From Sphingomonas chungangi (GTDB lineage: Bacteria > Pseudomonadota > Alphaproteobacteria > Sphingomonadales > Sphingomonadaceae): a stretch of DNA of 64,000 nucleotides. This document shows, piece by piece, positions 33,672 through 42,895 of this stretch. The stretch spans positions 186,001-250,000 of the forward strand of contig NZ_JACEIB010000006.1 of assembly GCF_013778325.1 (NCBI RefSeq). Direction: 5' to 3'. A model generated the notes under the pieces. That model made no database searches, was not told the origin of the DNA, and worked only from the letters and a program-made list of their open reading frames with translations. Every line of letters starts with the position of its first letter. The first letter of the stretch is position 1. The position numbers were made by a program, and so were the translations under genes.

Positions 33672-34884
33672 GGCGCACCAGCGGCATGGTCAGGCGCACG
33701 ACGAAGCCGCCGCCGGCGCGCGGCCCCCAGTGGCAATGCGCAGTGTCCCCGAAGCGGGCGGCAAGACGGTCGCGCACGTTGCGCAGGCCCACGCCAGTGC
33801 CGCCCGCAGCATCGCCTGCGGGATCGCCGTCATCTTCGACGGAAAGCAGCAGGTTTTCCGCCTCGGCGCTGGCGCGGATGCGGATCGTCACCGGGCGGCG
33901 GGCGCGCGAGACGCCGTATTTCACCGCATTCTCGACGATCGGCTGCAGGATCAGGCCGGGCACGCAGGCCTTCTCCAGCAACTCCGGCACCTCGATCTTC
34001 GTCACCAGCCGCTCGGGGAAGCGCACCGTCTCGATGTCGAGATAGAGCCGCTGGAGCAGGATTTCCTCGGACAGCGGCACGTCCTCGGTCGGATCGCCGG
34101 TCAGGCTGGTGCGGAAGAAGGTGGAGAGGTTGATGATCATCCGCTCGGCCTCCTCCTTCTTGCCGGTCATCACCAGCGAGGAGAGCGAGTTCAGCGTGTT
34201 GAACAGGAAATGCGGATTCACCTGATAGCGCAGCGCGCGCAGCTCGGCCGATTGCGCGGCGGCGCGCAACTCGGCGGTGCGCCGCTCCAGCGCGCCCATC
34301 CGCGCCGCGTAGCAGAGCGAGAGGTAGATGGCGGCCCAGGCGATGAAGAAGAAATAGCCGTTGCCCGCCTGGTCGACGATGTCGGTGAGCGGCGTGCTGT
34401 CCTCGGCGTCGGTCATCTGCCCGACACTGACCGGAGGCGGCGGGGCGGGGGGAGCGGGCGGCGCGATCATCACCGTTTCGCCCTTGTCGTCCTCGATGAT
34501 CACGGTCGAATGGTGGGAGACCGGCGCCGGAGAAGCCGGCTGCGCCATCTGCTTCTCGTGCGTCCGCTCCATGAAGAACCAGTTGATCGTGGCGTAGGCG
34601 AGCGCGGCCGGGACCGAGAGCAGCGCCGCGATGATCATGCTGCGGCCGAGCTTCGTGGTGCCCCAGCGGCGCATCGCCAGATAGAACAGCACCGTGACGC
34701 CCGCGCTGCCGGCCGAGACGAGGGCGCGGGCGAGCAGCATGGTGTGGCCGCTGTGGTAGACCACGGTGGCGCGCAGCGACCATATGGTGAAATAGAGCGC
34801 CCAGAAGACCGCGATCGACAGCAGCACGATGCGCGGCGACGGCTCGGGGGCGGGATGATCCTCGTTCGACATGGCCAGAGACAT
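33661..34884 (-). CDS. LytS/YehU-type sensor histidine kinase
   Basis: 407 residues. About four or five membrane helices (for example IVLLSIAVFWALYFTIW, LLARALVSAGSAGVTVLFYLA, IIAALLSVPAALAYATINWFF, YFFFIAWAAIYLSLCYAA) with a Pro-rich loop of about 75 residues (PPAPPAPPPPVSVG) between the third and last. Then the His_kinase domain with the phosphoacceptor in LRYQVNPHFLFNTLNSLSSLV and an ATPase domain (QPIVENAVKYGVS, GGTGVGLRNVRDRL). Co-translated with the LytTR regulator. A second in-frame Met at 34869 is an alternative start. Signal unknown. Confidence 0.93.
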   Translation of the reverse strand: MSLAMSNEDHPAPEPSPRIVLLSIAVFWALYFTIWSLRATVVYHSGHTMLLARALVSAGSAGVTVLFYLAMRRWGTTKLGRSMIIAALLSVPAALAYATINWFFMERTHEKQMAQPASPAPVSHHSTVIIEDDKGETVMIAPPAPPAPPPPVSVGQMTDAEDSTPLTDIVDQAGNGYFFFIAWAAIYLSLCYAARMGALERRTAELRAAAQSAELRALRYQVNPHFLFNTLNSLSSLVMTGKKEEAERMIINLSTFFRTSLTGDPTEDVPLSEEILLQRLYLDIETVRFPERLVTKIEVPELLEKACVPGLILQPIVENAVKYGVSRARRPVTIRIRASAEAENLLLSVEDDGDPAGDAAGGTGVGLRNVRDRLAARFGDTAHCHWGPRAGGGFVVRLTMPLVRHGC

Positions 34885-34966
34885 AATGCGCGAGCCTTAA
34901 CACGGCATCGGCCGTTTGCGCGCCGGTCGAACTGGAACAGTCGTTCGTCGAAGCGATGAGCTTAAA

Positions 34967-35059
34967 CCCGTTCGCCCTGAGCTTGTCGAAGGGCTGTCCT
35001 TCTTCTTTTCAGCGCCGGAAAAGAAAGGGCAGGGCTTCGACAAGCTCAGTCCGAACGGG
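34967..35059. repeat. REP-like palindromic element, copy 3
   Basis: A 93-base imperfect palindrome: left arm CCCGTTCGCCCTGAGCTTG + TCGAAGGGC, right arm GGGCTTCGACAAGCTCAG + TCCGAACGGG, with CTGTCCTTCTTCTTTTC and GAAAAGAAAGGGCAG pairing inside around GCGCC. It lies between the kinase start and the GH130 stop, 12 bases from the latter. A clear match to copies 1 and 2 at the arms. Confidence 0.88.
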
Positions 35060-35071
35060 GAGGGCGCGCAG

Positions 35072-36355
35072 CTACTCCATCACCTTCAGCAGGGCATCCA
35101 CGCCACAGCTCGCGAAGCTCGCGAAATTGTCGGCCACGCCGTAGGGCAGCATCAGGGTGCGATCGTGCACCATCGCGCCGCAACTATAGACCACGTTGGG
35201 AACGTAGCCGTCGCGCTCCTTGGCGCTGGGCTTGAGGATCGGCTCGGGTGTGCGCGCCAGCACCTTGGAGGGATCGTCCTTGTCGAGCAGGGCCGCGCCG
35301 AGGCAGTAGTTGCGCGCCATCCCGACGCCGTGGGTGATGACAAGCCAGCCCTCGTCGATCTCCATCGGCGATCCGCAATTGCCCATCTGCGCGAATTCCC
35401 ACGGGTAACGCGGCGAGATCAGCTTTGCGCCGCCGTCCCAGTGGAAGAGATCCTCCGAATCGAGCAGCCAGATGCTTTCGTTGTCCTGCCGGCCCAGCAT
35501 TACGTAGCGGCCGTCCACCTTGCGCGGGAACAGCGCCATGCCCTTGGCCTCCGCCGCCGATCCGGTGAGCGGGCGCACCTCGAAGGTCTTGAAGCCGGTG
35601 CCGCGCAGCAGCTCGGACCGGGCGTTACGGCCGTCGAAGGCGGTGTAGGTGCCGTAGAACTCCACCTCGCCGTCCTCCTCGACGAAGCGGCACAGGCGCA
35701 GATCCTCGACGCCCATGCGCTGGCTGTCGGTGACGGGGAAGATCACCGTCTCGGAGACATCCTCGCTCTCCTCGCATTCGATGCAGGTGGAGCCGTCGCC
35801 GTTGGTCTTGGTGATGGTGGGCGAGACGGCGAGCGGGCTCGGCTCGTCGACGACGAAGCCCGCCTCTTCGGACCAGCTGCCGGTGCGGAACGTGACCGAG
35901 GAGATATGCCCCTCGCCGATCCCGCGCAGCGACATCAGGAAGCGGATCGCGCCCGAACCGTCCTCCTCTTGTTGCGGATGCAATACCATCGAGGGGTTGA
36001 ACAAGGCGGCAGCCTCGAAACTGTATTCCTCGCTGAAATAGGCGCCGATGACGAGCTTGCCCTGATCGGAGGCCTTGGTGCAGGCGGGCACGCGCTTCGC
36101 CACCTCCTCGTAGCGGCGCATCAGCGTGCCTTCGAGGTTGCGGTGGCGCTCGGCCAGCGCCTCCTCCATCAGGTCGTATTTCTCTTTCAGCGTCTTTTCG
36201 TCGAGCGCCAGGATGTGCTCGACGATGTTGCGCACGCGGGGATGCTCGTCGTCGCGGAAAGGATCGGGATATTCGGGCGCGAAGGGCCGGATCACGGTGC
36301 GCGCGGGATCGGGGCGAAGATGCACCCGGCTGTGCTTGAAGAGATGCCTGCTCAT
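35072..36355 (-). CDS. glycoside hydrolase family 130 protein (phosphorylase/hydrolase)
   Basis: 427 residues of the GH130 five-bladed propeller type, whose members phosphorolyse or hydrolyse beta-mannosides. Visible family features are AALFNPSMVLHPQ, GHISSVTFRTG, MGVEDLRLCRF (the VED motif with the likely catalytic Asp), and GNCGSPMEIDEGWLVITHGVG. No signal peptide, so cytoplasmic. The start MSRHLFKHSRVHLRPDPARTVIRPF at 36355 is family-like. No mannan-uptake genes are adjacent, so the substrate is unknown. Confidence 0.88.
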   Translation of the reverse strand: MSRHLFKHSRVHLRPDPARTVIRPFAPEYPDPFRDDEHPRVRNIVEHILALDEKTLKEKYDLMEEALAERHRNLEGTLMRRYEEVAKRVPACTKASDQGKLVIGAYFSEEYSFEAAALFNPSMVLHPQQEEDGSGAIRFLMSLRGIGEGHISSVTFRTGSWSEEAGFVVDEPSPLAVSPTITKTNGDGSTCIECEESEDVSETVIFPVTDSQRMGVEDLRLCRFVEEDGEVEFYGTYTAFDGRNARSELLRGTGFKTFEVRPLTGSAAEAKGMALFPRKVDGRYVMLGRQDNESIWLLDSEDLFHWDGGAKLISPRYPWEFAQMGNCGSPMEIDEGWLVITHGVGMARNYCLGAALLDKDDPSKVLARTPEPILKPSAKERDGYVPNVVYSCGAMVHDRTLMLPYGVADNFASFASCGVDALLKVME

Positions 36356-36507
36356 GTCCTTGCCCCGCGCTGATGGCCGCTGCCTGCTGAGACTCGGCGG
36401 CACGCCCAAGGTTCCATCAACGATGCGTGCCGCGCGGCATAGCCGTCGCGATTGTTCCTCCGGCCGAGCGCCTTATCGCAGGCGACATGGGGCAGGAGGA
36501 TGCGAAT

Positions 36508-37985
36508 ATGGGCGAGGCGCTGGCGACGGTGGCCGAGGGAAGGCTGCGGGGCGTGGGCGAAGGTGGGGTGAACCGCTTCCTCGGCGTGCCCTATGCGGCG
36601 GCCCCGCTGGGCGCGCTGCGCTTCAAGGCACCGGCGCCGCATCCCGGCTGGAGCGAGGTGCGCGACTGCACGCAGCCCGGCCCGACCGCCCCGCAGGCGC
36701 AGACGCCGGATTTCCCCGGCCTCGATCTGGTGCCGCTGGTCGGCGCGGGCTGGCGACAGGGAAGCGAGTTCCTGCAGGCGAACATCTGGGCGCCGGAGGG
36801 CGCGAAGGATGCGCCGGTGATGGTGTTCATCCACGGCGGCGCCTTCGTCGGCGGCAGCAACGACGCGCCGGTGCAGGACGGGACGCGGTTCGCGCGATCG
36901 GGGGTGCTGCTGGTCTCGATCAACTACCGCCTCGGCGTCGAGGGCTGGCTGGCGCTGCCCGGCGCGCCGACCAATCTCGGCCTGCGCGACCAGATCGCCG
37001 CGCTCGCCTGGGTGAAGGCGAATGTCGCGGCATTCGGCGGCGATCCGGCGAACGTCACCGTGTTCGGGGAGTCGGCCGGTGCCATGTCGATTGGCTGCCT
37101 GATCGCCTCGCCGCTGGCGCAGGGCCTGTTCCGCCGCGCGATCATCGAGAGCGGGCACGGATCGATGGTGCGCCCGATCGCGGTTGCGGAGCGGGTGACG
37201 AAGCGGCTGGCGAAGATGGCGGGCGTGACGGCCGATGCGGTGGGCTTCGCGACGCTCACCCCGGCGGAGTGGATCCCGATCCAGCAGACAATGCAGCTTC
37301 CCACCACCCGCATCGACCTGCGCGACGAGACGGGGATCGAGCCCGCCTTCGGCCTCTCGCGATTCCTGCCCGTCTATGGCGACGACGTGCTGCCCGAGCC
37401 GCCGCTCGATGCGCTGGCCAAGGGGGTGGGGGCGGACATCGATCTGCTGATCGGCACCAATGCCGAGGAGATGAACCTCTATTTCGTGCCCACCGCCGCG
37501 CGCGACGAGATCGGGCGGCTGCTGGCGTGGGTTATCGCCCGCAGCAAGGTGAGGCGCGCCTGGTCGATCCTGAAGGCTTACGGCATGGGACGGCGCAAGC
37601 CGGGCCATGTCTTCACCGAGGCGATGACCGATCTCGTCTTTCGTCTGCCGGCGCGCGTGTTCGCTGCCGCGCATCGGGGGCGCACGCACTTTTACGAGTT
37701 CGGCTGGCGCTCCCCGGCCTTCGGTGGCGAGCTCGGTGCCTGCCATGCGCTGGAGCTGCCCTTCGTGTTCGACACCACAGCCTGCTGCGCTGGGAAGCAG
37801 GGCTTCGTTGGCCCAACCCGCCGCAGGATCTCGCCAATCGCGTCCATGCTACCTGGGTGGGCTTCGCGCGCGACGGCGGGCTGGACTGGCCGACCTATGC
37901 GGCCGATCGGCCATGGGTGAAGCGGCTCGATCGCGACGAGGCGATCATCGAAGCGCCGCTCCCGGCCGCCGTTTATTGGCCCTGA
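36508..37985 (+). pseudogene. type B carboxylesterase with a single-base frameshift near its end
   Basis: A carboxylesterase-lipase reading frame starts at 36508 (AGGAGG eight bases upstream). It shows NRFLGVPYAAAPLGALRFKAP, VFIHGGAFVGGS (oxyanion), VSINYRLG, the nucleophile FGESAGAMS, a Glu region GTNAEEMN and the catalytic His in GACHALELPFVFDT. After about 37811 the frame drifts and stops at 37920. The other plus frame continues the family sequence without a break: PNPPQDLANRVHATWVGFARDGG to the stop at 37985. One base seems lost at GGCCC (37810-37814). It is either a real inactivating or altering mutation or a sequencing error. Confidence 0.85.
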
Positions 37986-38068
37986 CATCTCATCCTATCA
38001 GAGAGGTTGAAATGCCTGTCAGATAGCTATACGACTCGCCGCAACGATACAGCGCGGAGAGGCGTGCG

Positions 38069-38860
38069 ATGGAATGGAAGCAGGGTGAGGACGCAGGTTC
38101 GCGCAGCCGCGTCGTGGTGGTGTCCGCCGACATGACGGTATTGGTTCGTCCGTTCGCGATCGAGGGCGTGCAGGCGCCCGGTCAATTGGTCGCTCTGGCT
38201 TGCGATGCGGGTGATGCCTGCATGCGCTTCGTCGAAGGGCGCGAGGTCGCGGCGCTGGCGGATGGTGATCCCGCCTCGCGTGTCGTGCTGCTGCTCAACG
38301 AAACAGTCTTCGCGCGGGTCGGCGGCGGATTCCCGCGCGGGATCGATGCACGCTTCCAGCTGCCGGTCGAGCTCCGCCCGATTGTCCGCGCCATGCTCGA
38401 TTGCACGGTGCCCGGCGAGGCGGGCGACCTCTACTCAGCCGCCAAGGGCATCGAGCTCATCTGCGAGGCGGTGCGGCTGCTGGAGGCGGGCGCGCTGGTG
38501 CCGCTCGCCGCCGACATGGTGCTGAACCACGCCGACACACGGCGCATCCTCGATGCGCGCCGGCTGATCGAGGAGCGCTGGCAGGAGCGCCTCACGCTGG
38601 AGGGCATCGCCGGCCAGTGCGGCGTCAACCGCGAGAAGCTGCGCCGGGGCTTCCGCGCACTCTTCTCCTGTACCGTCGCCGAGGCGATTTCCGAGCGGCG
38701 GCTGGGCGAGGCGAGCCACATGCTGCGATCGACCGACCTGCCGGTCTCCTCGATCGGCTATCGCAGCGGCTATCTCAACAATGCCAGTTTCAGCCGCGCC
38801 TTCGTGCGGCGGTTCGGCGTGACGCCGAGCGACTATCGGGCCGGCCGCCTGGCCGCGTGA
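38069..38860 (+). CDS. AraC family transcriptional regulator
   Basis: 263 residues. C-terminal AraC/XylS double helix-turn-helix (about 165-260): RLIEERWQERLTLEGIAGQCGVNREKLRRGF and VSSIGYRSGYLNNASFSRAFVRRFGVTPSDYR. The N-terminal 150 residues resemble the ligand/effector region of PchR-like regulators but lack a clear cupin motif. GGAGAGG ribosome binding site. It is followed by a GntR regulator and an MFS transporter in the same direction, 11 bases and then an overlap apart, so the three are probably one operon. Confidence 0.93.
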   Translation: MEWKQGEDAGSRSRVVVVSADMTVLVRPFAIEGVQAPGQLVALACDAGDACMRFVEGREVAALADGDPASRVVLLLNETVFARVGGGFPRGIDARFQLPVELRPIVRAMLDCTVPGEAGDLYSAAKGIELICEAVRLLEAGALVPLAADMVLNHADTRRILDARRLIEERWQERLTLEGIAGQCGVNREKLRRGFRALFSCTVAEAISERRLGEASHMLRSTDLPVSSIGYRSGYLNNASFSRAFVRRFGVTPSDYRAGRLAA

Positions 38861-38871
38861 GGGGGACGGAC

Positions 38872-39594
38872 ATGGACATGGCGATGGACGGCGCCGCACG
38901 GCGCGCCGACGGCGGCTCGCTGGTGCAGCGCGCGATGGATGCGGTGAAGGATCATATCCGCGACCAGCGCCTGCGGGTCGGCGACACGTTGCCCGGCGAG
39001 GCGCATTTCGCGGGCGAGCTGGGGGTCAGCCGCGCGGTGATGCGCGAGGCGTTCGGGGCACTCGGTGCGCTCAAGCTGATCGACGTCGGCAATGGGCGGA
39101 AGGCACGGGTGGGGGCGCTCGACGGATCGGTGATGGCCGCCGCATTGGGCCACGGCATCACCACCGCGCAGATCAGCGTGGCGGACGTGTGGGACGTGCG
39201 CCGCACGATCGAGATGCGCACCGTCGTGCTCGCCGCGAAGAACCGTACCGGCGACGAGGCGGCGCGGATCGTCGCACTGGCCGAAGCGATGGCGGCGGAC
39301 GCCGACGACCTCGTCGCCAAGACTCGCCACGACATCGCTTTCCACGAGGCGATCGCGATCGCGTCCCGCAACACCCTGTTCGTGCAGATCGTCGCCTCGT
39401 TCGGGCCACTGATGGAAGTCGCGGTGCCGGCCGCCTGGGGCACGCGCACCACCGAGGAGCAGCGCGTCTCGACCATCGCGCGGCACCGCGCGGTCGCCCG
39501 TGCCATCGCCGATGGCGACGCGGTGGCGGCGGTGGCGGCGATGTCCGACCATTTCGACGCCTCGATCGACGACATCCTGAAGGCCAGCCGATGA
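38872..39594 (+). CDS. GntR family regulator, FadR/FCD subgroup
   Basis: 240 residues. N-terminal winged helix (VKDHIRDQRLRVGDTLPGEAHFAGELGVSRAVMREAFGALGALKLIDVGNGRKARV) and a helical FCD ligand-binding domain with likely metal ligands in RHDIAFHEAIAIAS and in the C-terminal DHFDASIDDIL region. FadR/FCD proteins usually repress sugar-acid or organic-acid pathways. The stop overlaps the MFS start (ATGA), so expression is coupled. Confidence 0.93.
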   Translation: MDMAMDGAARRADGGSLVQRAMDAVKDHIRDQRLRVGDTLPGEAHFAGELGVSRAVMREAFGALGALKLIDVGNGRKARVGALDGSVMAAALGHGITTAQISVADVWDVRRTIEMRTVVLAAKNRTGDEAARIVALAEAMAADADDLVAKTRHDIAFHEAIAIASRNTLFVQIVASFGPLMEVAVPAAWGTRTTEEQRVSTIARHRAVARAIADGDAVAAVAAMSDHFDASIDDILKASR

Positions 39595-40898
39595 CGGCCT
39601 ACGCGCCGCTCGGCGAGGTCTCCGGCGACATCGCTCCGGCGCGGCGATCGACGATGATCGTGGCGATCGCGGTGCTGACGCTCAACCTGCTGATCGGCGC
39701 GGCGCTGCGCCTCGTCTTCGCGCCGGTGGTGGAGCTGGCCAAGGCGGATCTGCACTTGAGCGATACGCAGCTCGGGCTGATCCAGGGCATTGCCGGGGCG
39801 TTGCCGATCGCTTTCCTGTCGCTGCCGCTAGGGCGACTGACCGATCGCGCCAACCGCGTGCGGTTGCTCGCTGGTATCACGATCGTGTCGATCGCCGGCA
39901 CCGCACTGGCGGGCATGGCATCGAGCTTCGCGATGCTGTTCGCGGGACGGATGCTCGGCGTGCTCGCGGGCTTCTGCGCGCTGCCCGTGGCGATCTCGAT
40001 CGCGGCCGACCTCGTCGCTCCGCAGCTGCGCGGGCGGGCGATGTTGTTCCTCCAGCTCGGCTTGATGATCGGATCGGCGATCGCTTTCGCGGTGGCGGGC
40101 AAGCTGGCGGGTCTCGCGGCTTCGGCACTGCCTGTCGCCGGACTGGCACCGTGGCGACAGGCGCAATTGCTGTTGGCCGGCGCCGGCCTGCTGTCGATGG
40201 CGAGCTTCCTGCTGCTCCGCGATCCGCCGCGCCGAGAGATTGCCGGGAACCTCGACATCCCGCTCAGCGAAGCCTTCGCCGAGATCGGCCGGCGCGCCGG
40301 CTTCATCGTGCCGCTCTATATCGGGCAGGTGACCGTGGTGATGGCCGACATGGCCGCCAGCGTCTGGGCGGCGCCGGTGCTGACCCGCGATTATCATCTC
40401 ACGCCCGACCGGTTCGGCGGCTGGATGGGGCTGGTGATCCTGCTCTCCGGCATCCTCGGTGCGGTGCTCGGTGGGCTGGCAGCCGATTTCGGGCAGAAGG
40501 GAAAGTTGCCCGGCGGGATGCTGGCGGCGGCGATCGCGGCGGCGGCGGTGTCGATCCCGGCCGCCTTCTTCGCGGTGATGCCCAGCGCGACCGACTTCGC
40601 CTGGGCGCTCGGCCTGCTGCTGACCTGCGGCGGCGTCACCGGCCTCGTCACGGCGACGGCGCTGTCGGTCTATATGCCGAACGAGGTGCGCGGCTTCTGC
40701 CTCGGCCTGTTCATCGTCGTCGGCGCAGTCGGGGGCCTCGGCATCGCGCCGAGCCTGGTGCCGTGGGTGAGCGCACTGCTGGGCGGGGAGGGGCATGTCG
40801 GCCTTGCGCTCGCCATCGTCGGTGCCGTGACGAGCGTGGTGGCGCTCGTCGGCTTCGTCTTCGCGATCCGTCATCAGCCGTTGCCGCCCGCCGCCTAG
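39591..40898 (+). CDS. MFS transporter
   Basis: 435 residues with 12 predicted helices. The MFS signature after helix 2 reads LPLGRLTDRANRVRLL, and the second half repeats it weakly (GGLAADFGQKGKLPGG). It resembles the Spinster/sugar-acid or aromatic-acid H+ symporters of sphingomonads. Its start overlaps the GntR regulator, so it is the likely regulated function of the AraC-GntR pair. The substrate is unknown. Confidence 0.92.
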   Translation: MTAYAPLGEVSGDIAPARRSTMIVAIAVLTLNLLIGAALRLVFAPVVELAKADLHLSDTQLGLIQGIAGALPIAFLSLPLGRLTDRANRVRLLAGITIVSIAGTALAGMASSFAMLFAGRMLGVLAGFCALPVAISIAADLVAPQLRGRAMLFLQLGLMIGSAIAFAVAGKLAGLAASALPVAGLAPWRQAQLLLAGAGLLSMASFLLLRDPPRREIAGNLDIPLSEAFAEIGRRAGFIVPLYIGQVTVVMADMAASVWAAPVLTRDYHLTPDRFGGWMGLVILLSGILGAVLGGLAADFGQKGKLPGGMLAAAIAAAAVSIPAAFFAVMPSATDFAWALGLLLTCGGVTGLVTATALSVYMPNEVRGFCLGLFIVVGAVGGLGIAPSLVPWVSALLGGEGHVGLALAIVGAVTSVVALVGFVFAIRHQPLPPAA

Positions 40899-40956
40899 AC
40901 AAGCGCGCATTCCGCCCGCATTCTCAATGTCCTGATAGGGGCTAAGGGGAATCGAC

Positions 40957-42891
40957 ATGCGGGTGAATGCCATCGTCGTCGCGCTGCTGTGCGCCGCGTC
41001 CACCGTTCACGCCGAGGTGCCGACGCCGGCCCGGCCGGTCACCGATCCGAAGGCGATCGCATCGCCCGCCAACCCCGCCGCCCGGCCGGTGCCGATCGAC
41101 GATCTCGGCTATTCGCGCGGGCTGCTCTCGACGGTGTGGAGCGCGGACGGCAGGCAGCTGTTCCTCTCCACCAATTTCACCGGCCGCTACAACATCTGGC
41201 GCACCGAGGCGTCCGGAAGCTGGCCGGTGCAGCTGACCCAGGCGGACGATCGCCAGTCCGGCCTGCTCGTCTCGCCCGACGGCAGGACCGTCTATTTCAA
41301 CCAGGACAATGCCGGCGACGAGGAATATGACATCTACGCCGTTCCCGCCGCCGGCGGGCCGGTGACCGACCTCACCAATACGCCCGATATCCGCGAGGGC
41401 GCCACCGTGATGGCGCCCGACGGCCGCAGCATCGCGATCACCTACAAGCCCAAGGCGCGCGGTCAGACCGACATGGGCCTGCTCGATCTCGCCACCGGCA
41501 AGGTCCGCCTGCTGACCCACGAGGCCGACCCGCAATGGGACTGGACGCCGATCGCCTTCGTCGAGGGCGGCAAGGCGCTGATCGCCGAGCGCAGCTTCAC
41601 CGACCAGACCGCCGGCGAGGTGTGGAAGGTCGACGTCGCCACCGGCAAGGCGACGAAGCTGCTCGGCAAGCCCAAGACCATCTACTACGCCGCCGACGCG
41701 ACGAAGGACGGCAATACGCTGGCGATCAGCAGCAATGACGGCACCGGCCAGATGCACGCGGGCGTCTATTCGGTGGCGACCGGCAGCTTCCGCTGGCTCA
41801 AGCCGACGCCGTGGGAGCAGACTGCCTCCGCCATCTCGCCGGACGGCAAGTCCATGGTGGTCGGCACCGGGATCGACGGGCGGACCGAGCTCAGCCTCGT
41901 CACCATCGCCACGATGGCCGAACGCACGCTGCCGCTGCCGCCGGGCTCGAACGATGTCGCGGGCACCAAGCCCTTCTCGCCGGATTCGAAGAAGCTGCTT
42001 GTCATCCAGACCGGCGCCACCTCGCCCGGCGCGCCGGTGATCATCGATCTCGCCACAGGCAAGGTCGCCGCGCCGATACAATTGGCGATGGCGAGCCTCG
42101 ATCCGGCGACGCTGCCGCGCTCCGCGATCGTCACCTACAAGAGCTTCGACGGCACGCTGGTCAGCGCCGTGCTGACGATCCCGTTCAATCTCAAGCGGGA
42201 CGGATCGAATCCGGCGGTCGTGATGCCGCACGGCGGCCCGACCGGCCAGACGACCGATTATTTCAACAAGACCGCCACGGCGCTCGCCAGCCGTGGTTAC
42301 TTCGTGATCCAGCCCAATCCGCGCGGATCGACCGGTTATGGCCAGGCCTTCCAGAAGGCCAACTACCAGGATCTCGGCGGCGGCGACCTGAAGGACGAGC
42401 TGGCGGCCAAGGATTTCCTCGTCGCCAGCGGCTATGTCGATCCGAAGCGGGTGGGGATCACCGGCGGCTCCTATGGCGGCTTCATGACGCTGATGGCGAT
42501 CGGCCGCGCGCCGGATGCCTTCGCCGCCGCCGTGCAGGAATATGGCATCATCGACTGGCGGACGATGTGGTCGCACGAGGATGCCGGGCTGCAGGCCTAT
42601 CAGAAGTCGCTGCTCGGCGATCCGGCGACCTACCCCAAGGTCTATGACGCCTCCTCGCCGCTCACGTACATCAAGGATGCCAAGGCACCGCTGCTGTCGC
42701 TGCAGGGCGAGAACGACATCCGCGTGCCGCGCGGGCAGGCGCAGCAGGTGACCGACGCGATCAAGGCGAAGGGCGGCGTGGCCGAAGTGGTCTATTACCC
42801 GGCCGAGGGCCATGGCTTCGCCAAGCGCGAGAATCAGGTGGATTCGCTCAAGCGCACGATCGACTGGTTCGACAAGTATCTGAAGAAGTGA
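40957..42891 (+). CDS. S9 family prolyl oligopeptidase-type peptidase
   Basis: 644 residues. Signal peptide (MRVNAIVVALLCAASTVHAE), a WD40-like beta-propeller (about 45-370; for example LLVSPDGRTVYFNQD, SPDGKSMVVG), and a C-terminal alpha/beta hydrolase domain with the Ser nucleophile in GGSYGGFM (Ser505), Asp in GENDIRVP and His in GHGFAKREN. It is an exported dipeptidyl or acylaminoacyl peptidase that cleaves small peptides in the periplasm. It ends four bases from the cmk stop (convergent). Confidence 0.94.
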   Translation: MRVNAIVVALLCAASTVHAEVPTPARPVTDPKAIASPANPAARPVPIDDLGYSRGLLSTVWSADGRQLFLSTNFTGRYNIWRTEASGSWPVQLTQADDRQSGLLVSPDGRTVYFNQDNAGDEEYDIYAVPAAGGPVTDLTNTPDIREGATVMAPDGRSIAITYKPKARGQTDMGLLDLATGKVRLLTHEADPQWDWTPIAFVEGGKALIAERSFTDQTAGEVWKVDVATGKATKLLGKPKTIYYAADATKDGNTLAISSNDGTGQMHAGVYSVATGSFRWLKPTPWEQTASAISPDGKSMVVGTGIDGRTELSLVTIATMAERTLPLPPGSNDVAGTKPFSPDSKKLLVIQTGATSPGAPVIIDLATGKVAAPIQLAMASLDPATLPRSAIVTYKSFDGTLVSAVLTIPFNLKRDGSNPAVVMPHGGPTGQTTDYFNKTATALASRGYFVIQPNPRGSTGYGQAFQKANYQDLGGGDLKDELAAKDFLVASGYVDPKRVGITGGSYGGFMTLMAIGRAPDAFAAAVQEYGIIDWRTMWSHEDAGLQAYQKSLLGDPATYPKVYDASSPLTYIKDAKAPLLSLQGENDIRVPRGQAQQVTDAIKAKGGVAEVVYYPAEGHGFAKRENQVDSLKRTIDWFDKYLKK

Positions 42892-42895
42892 GGGC

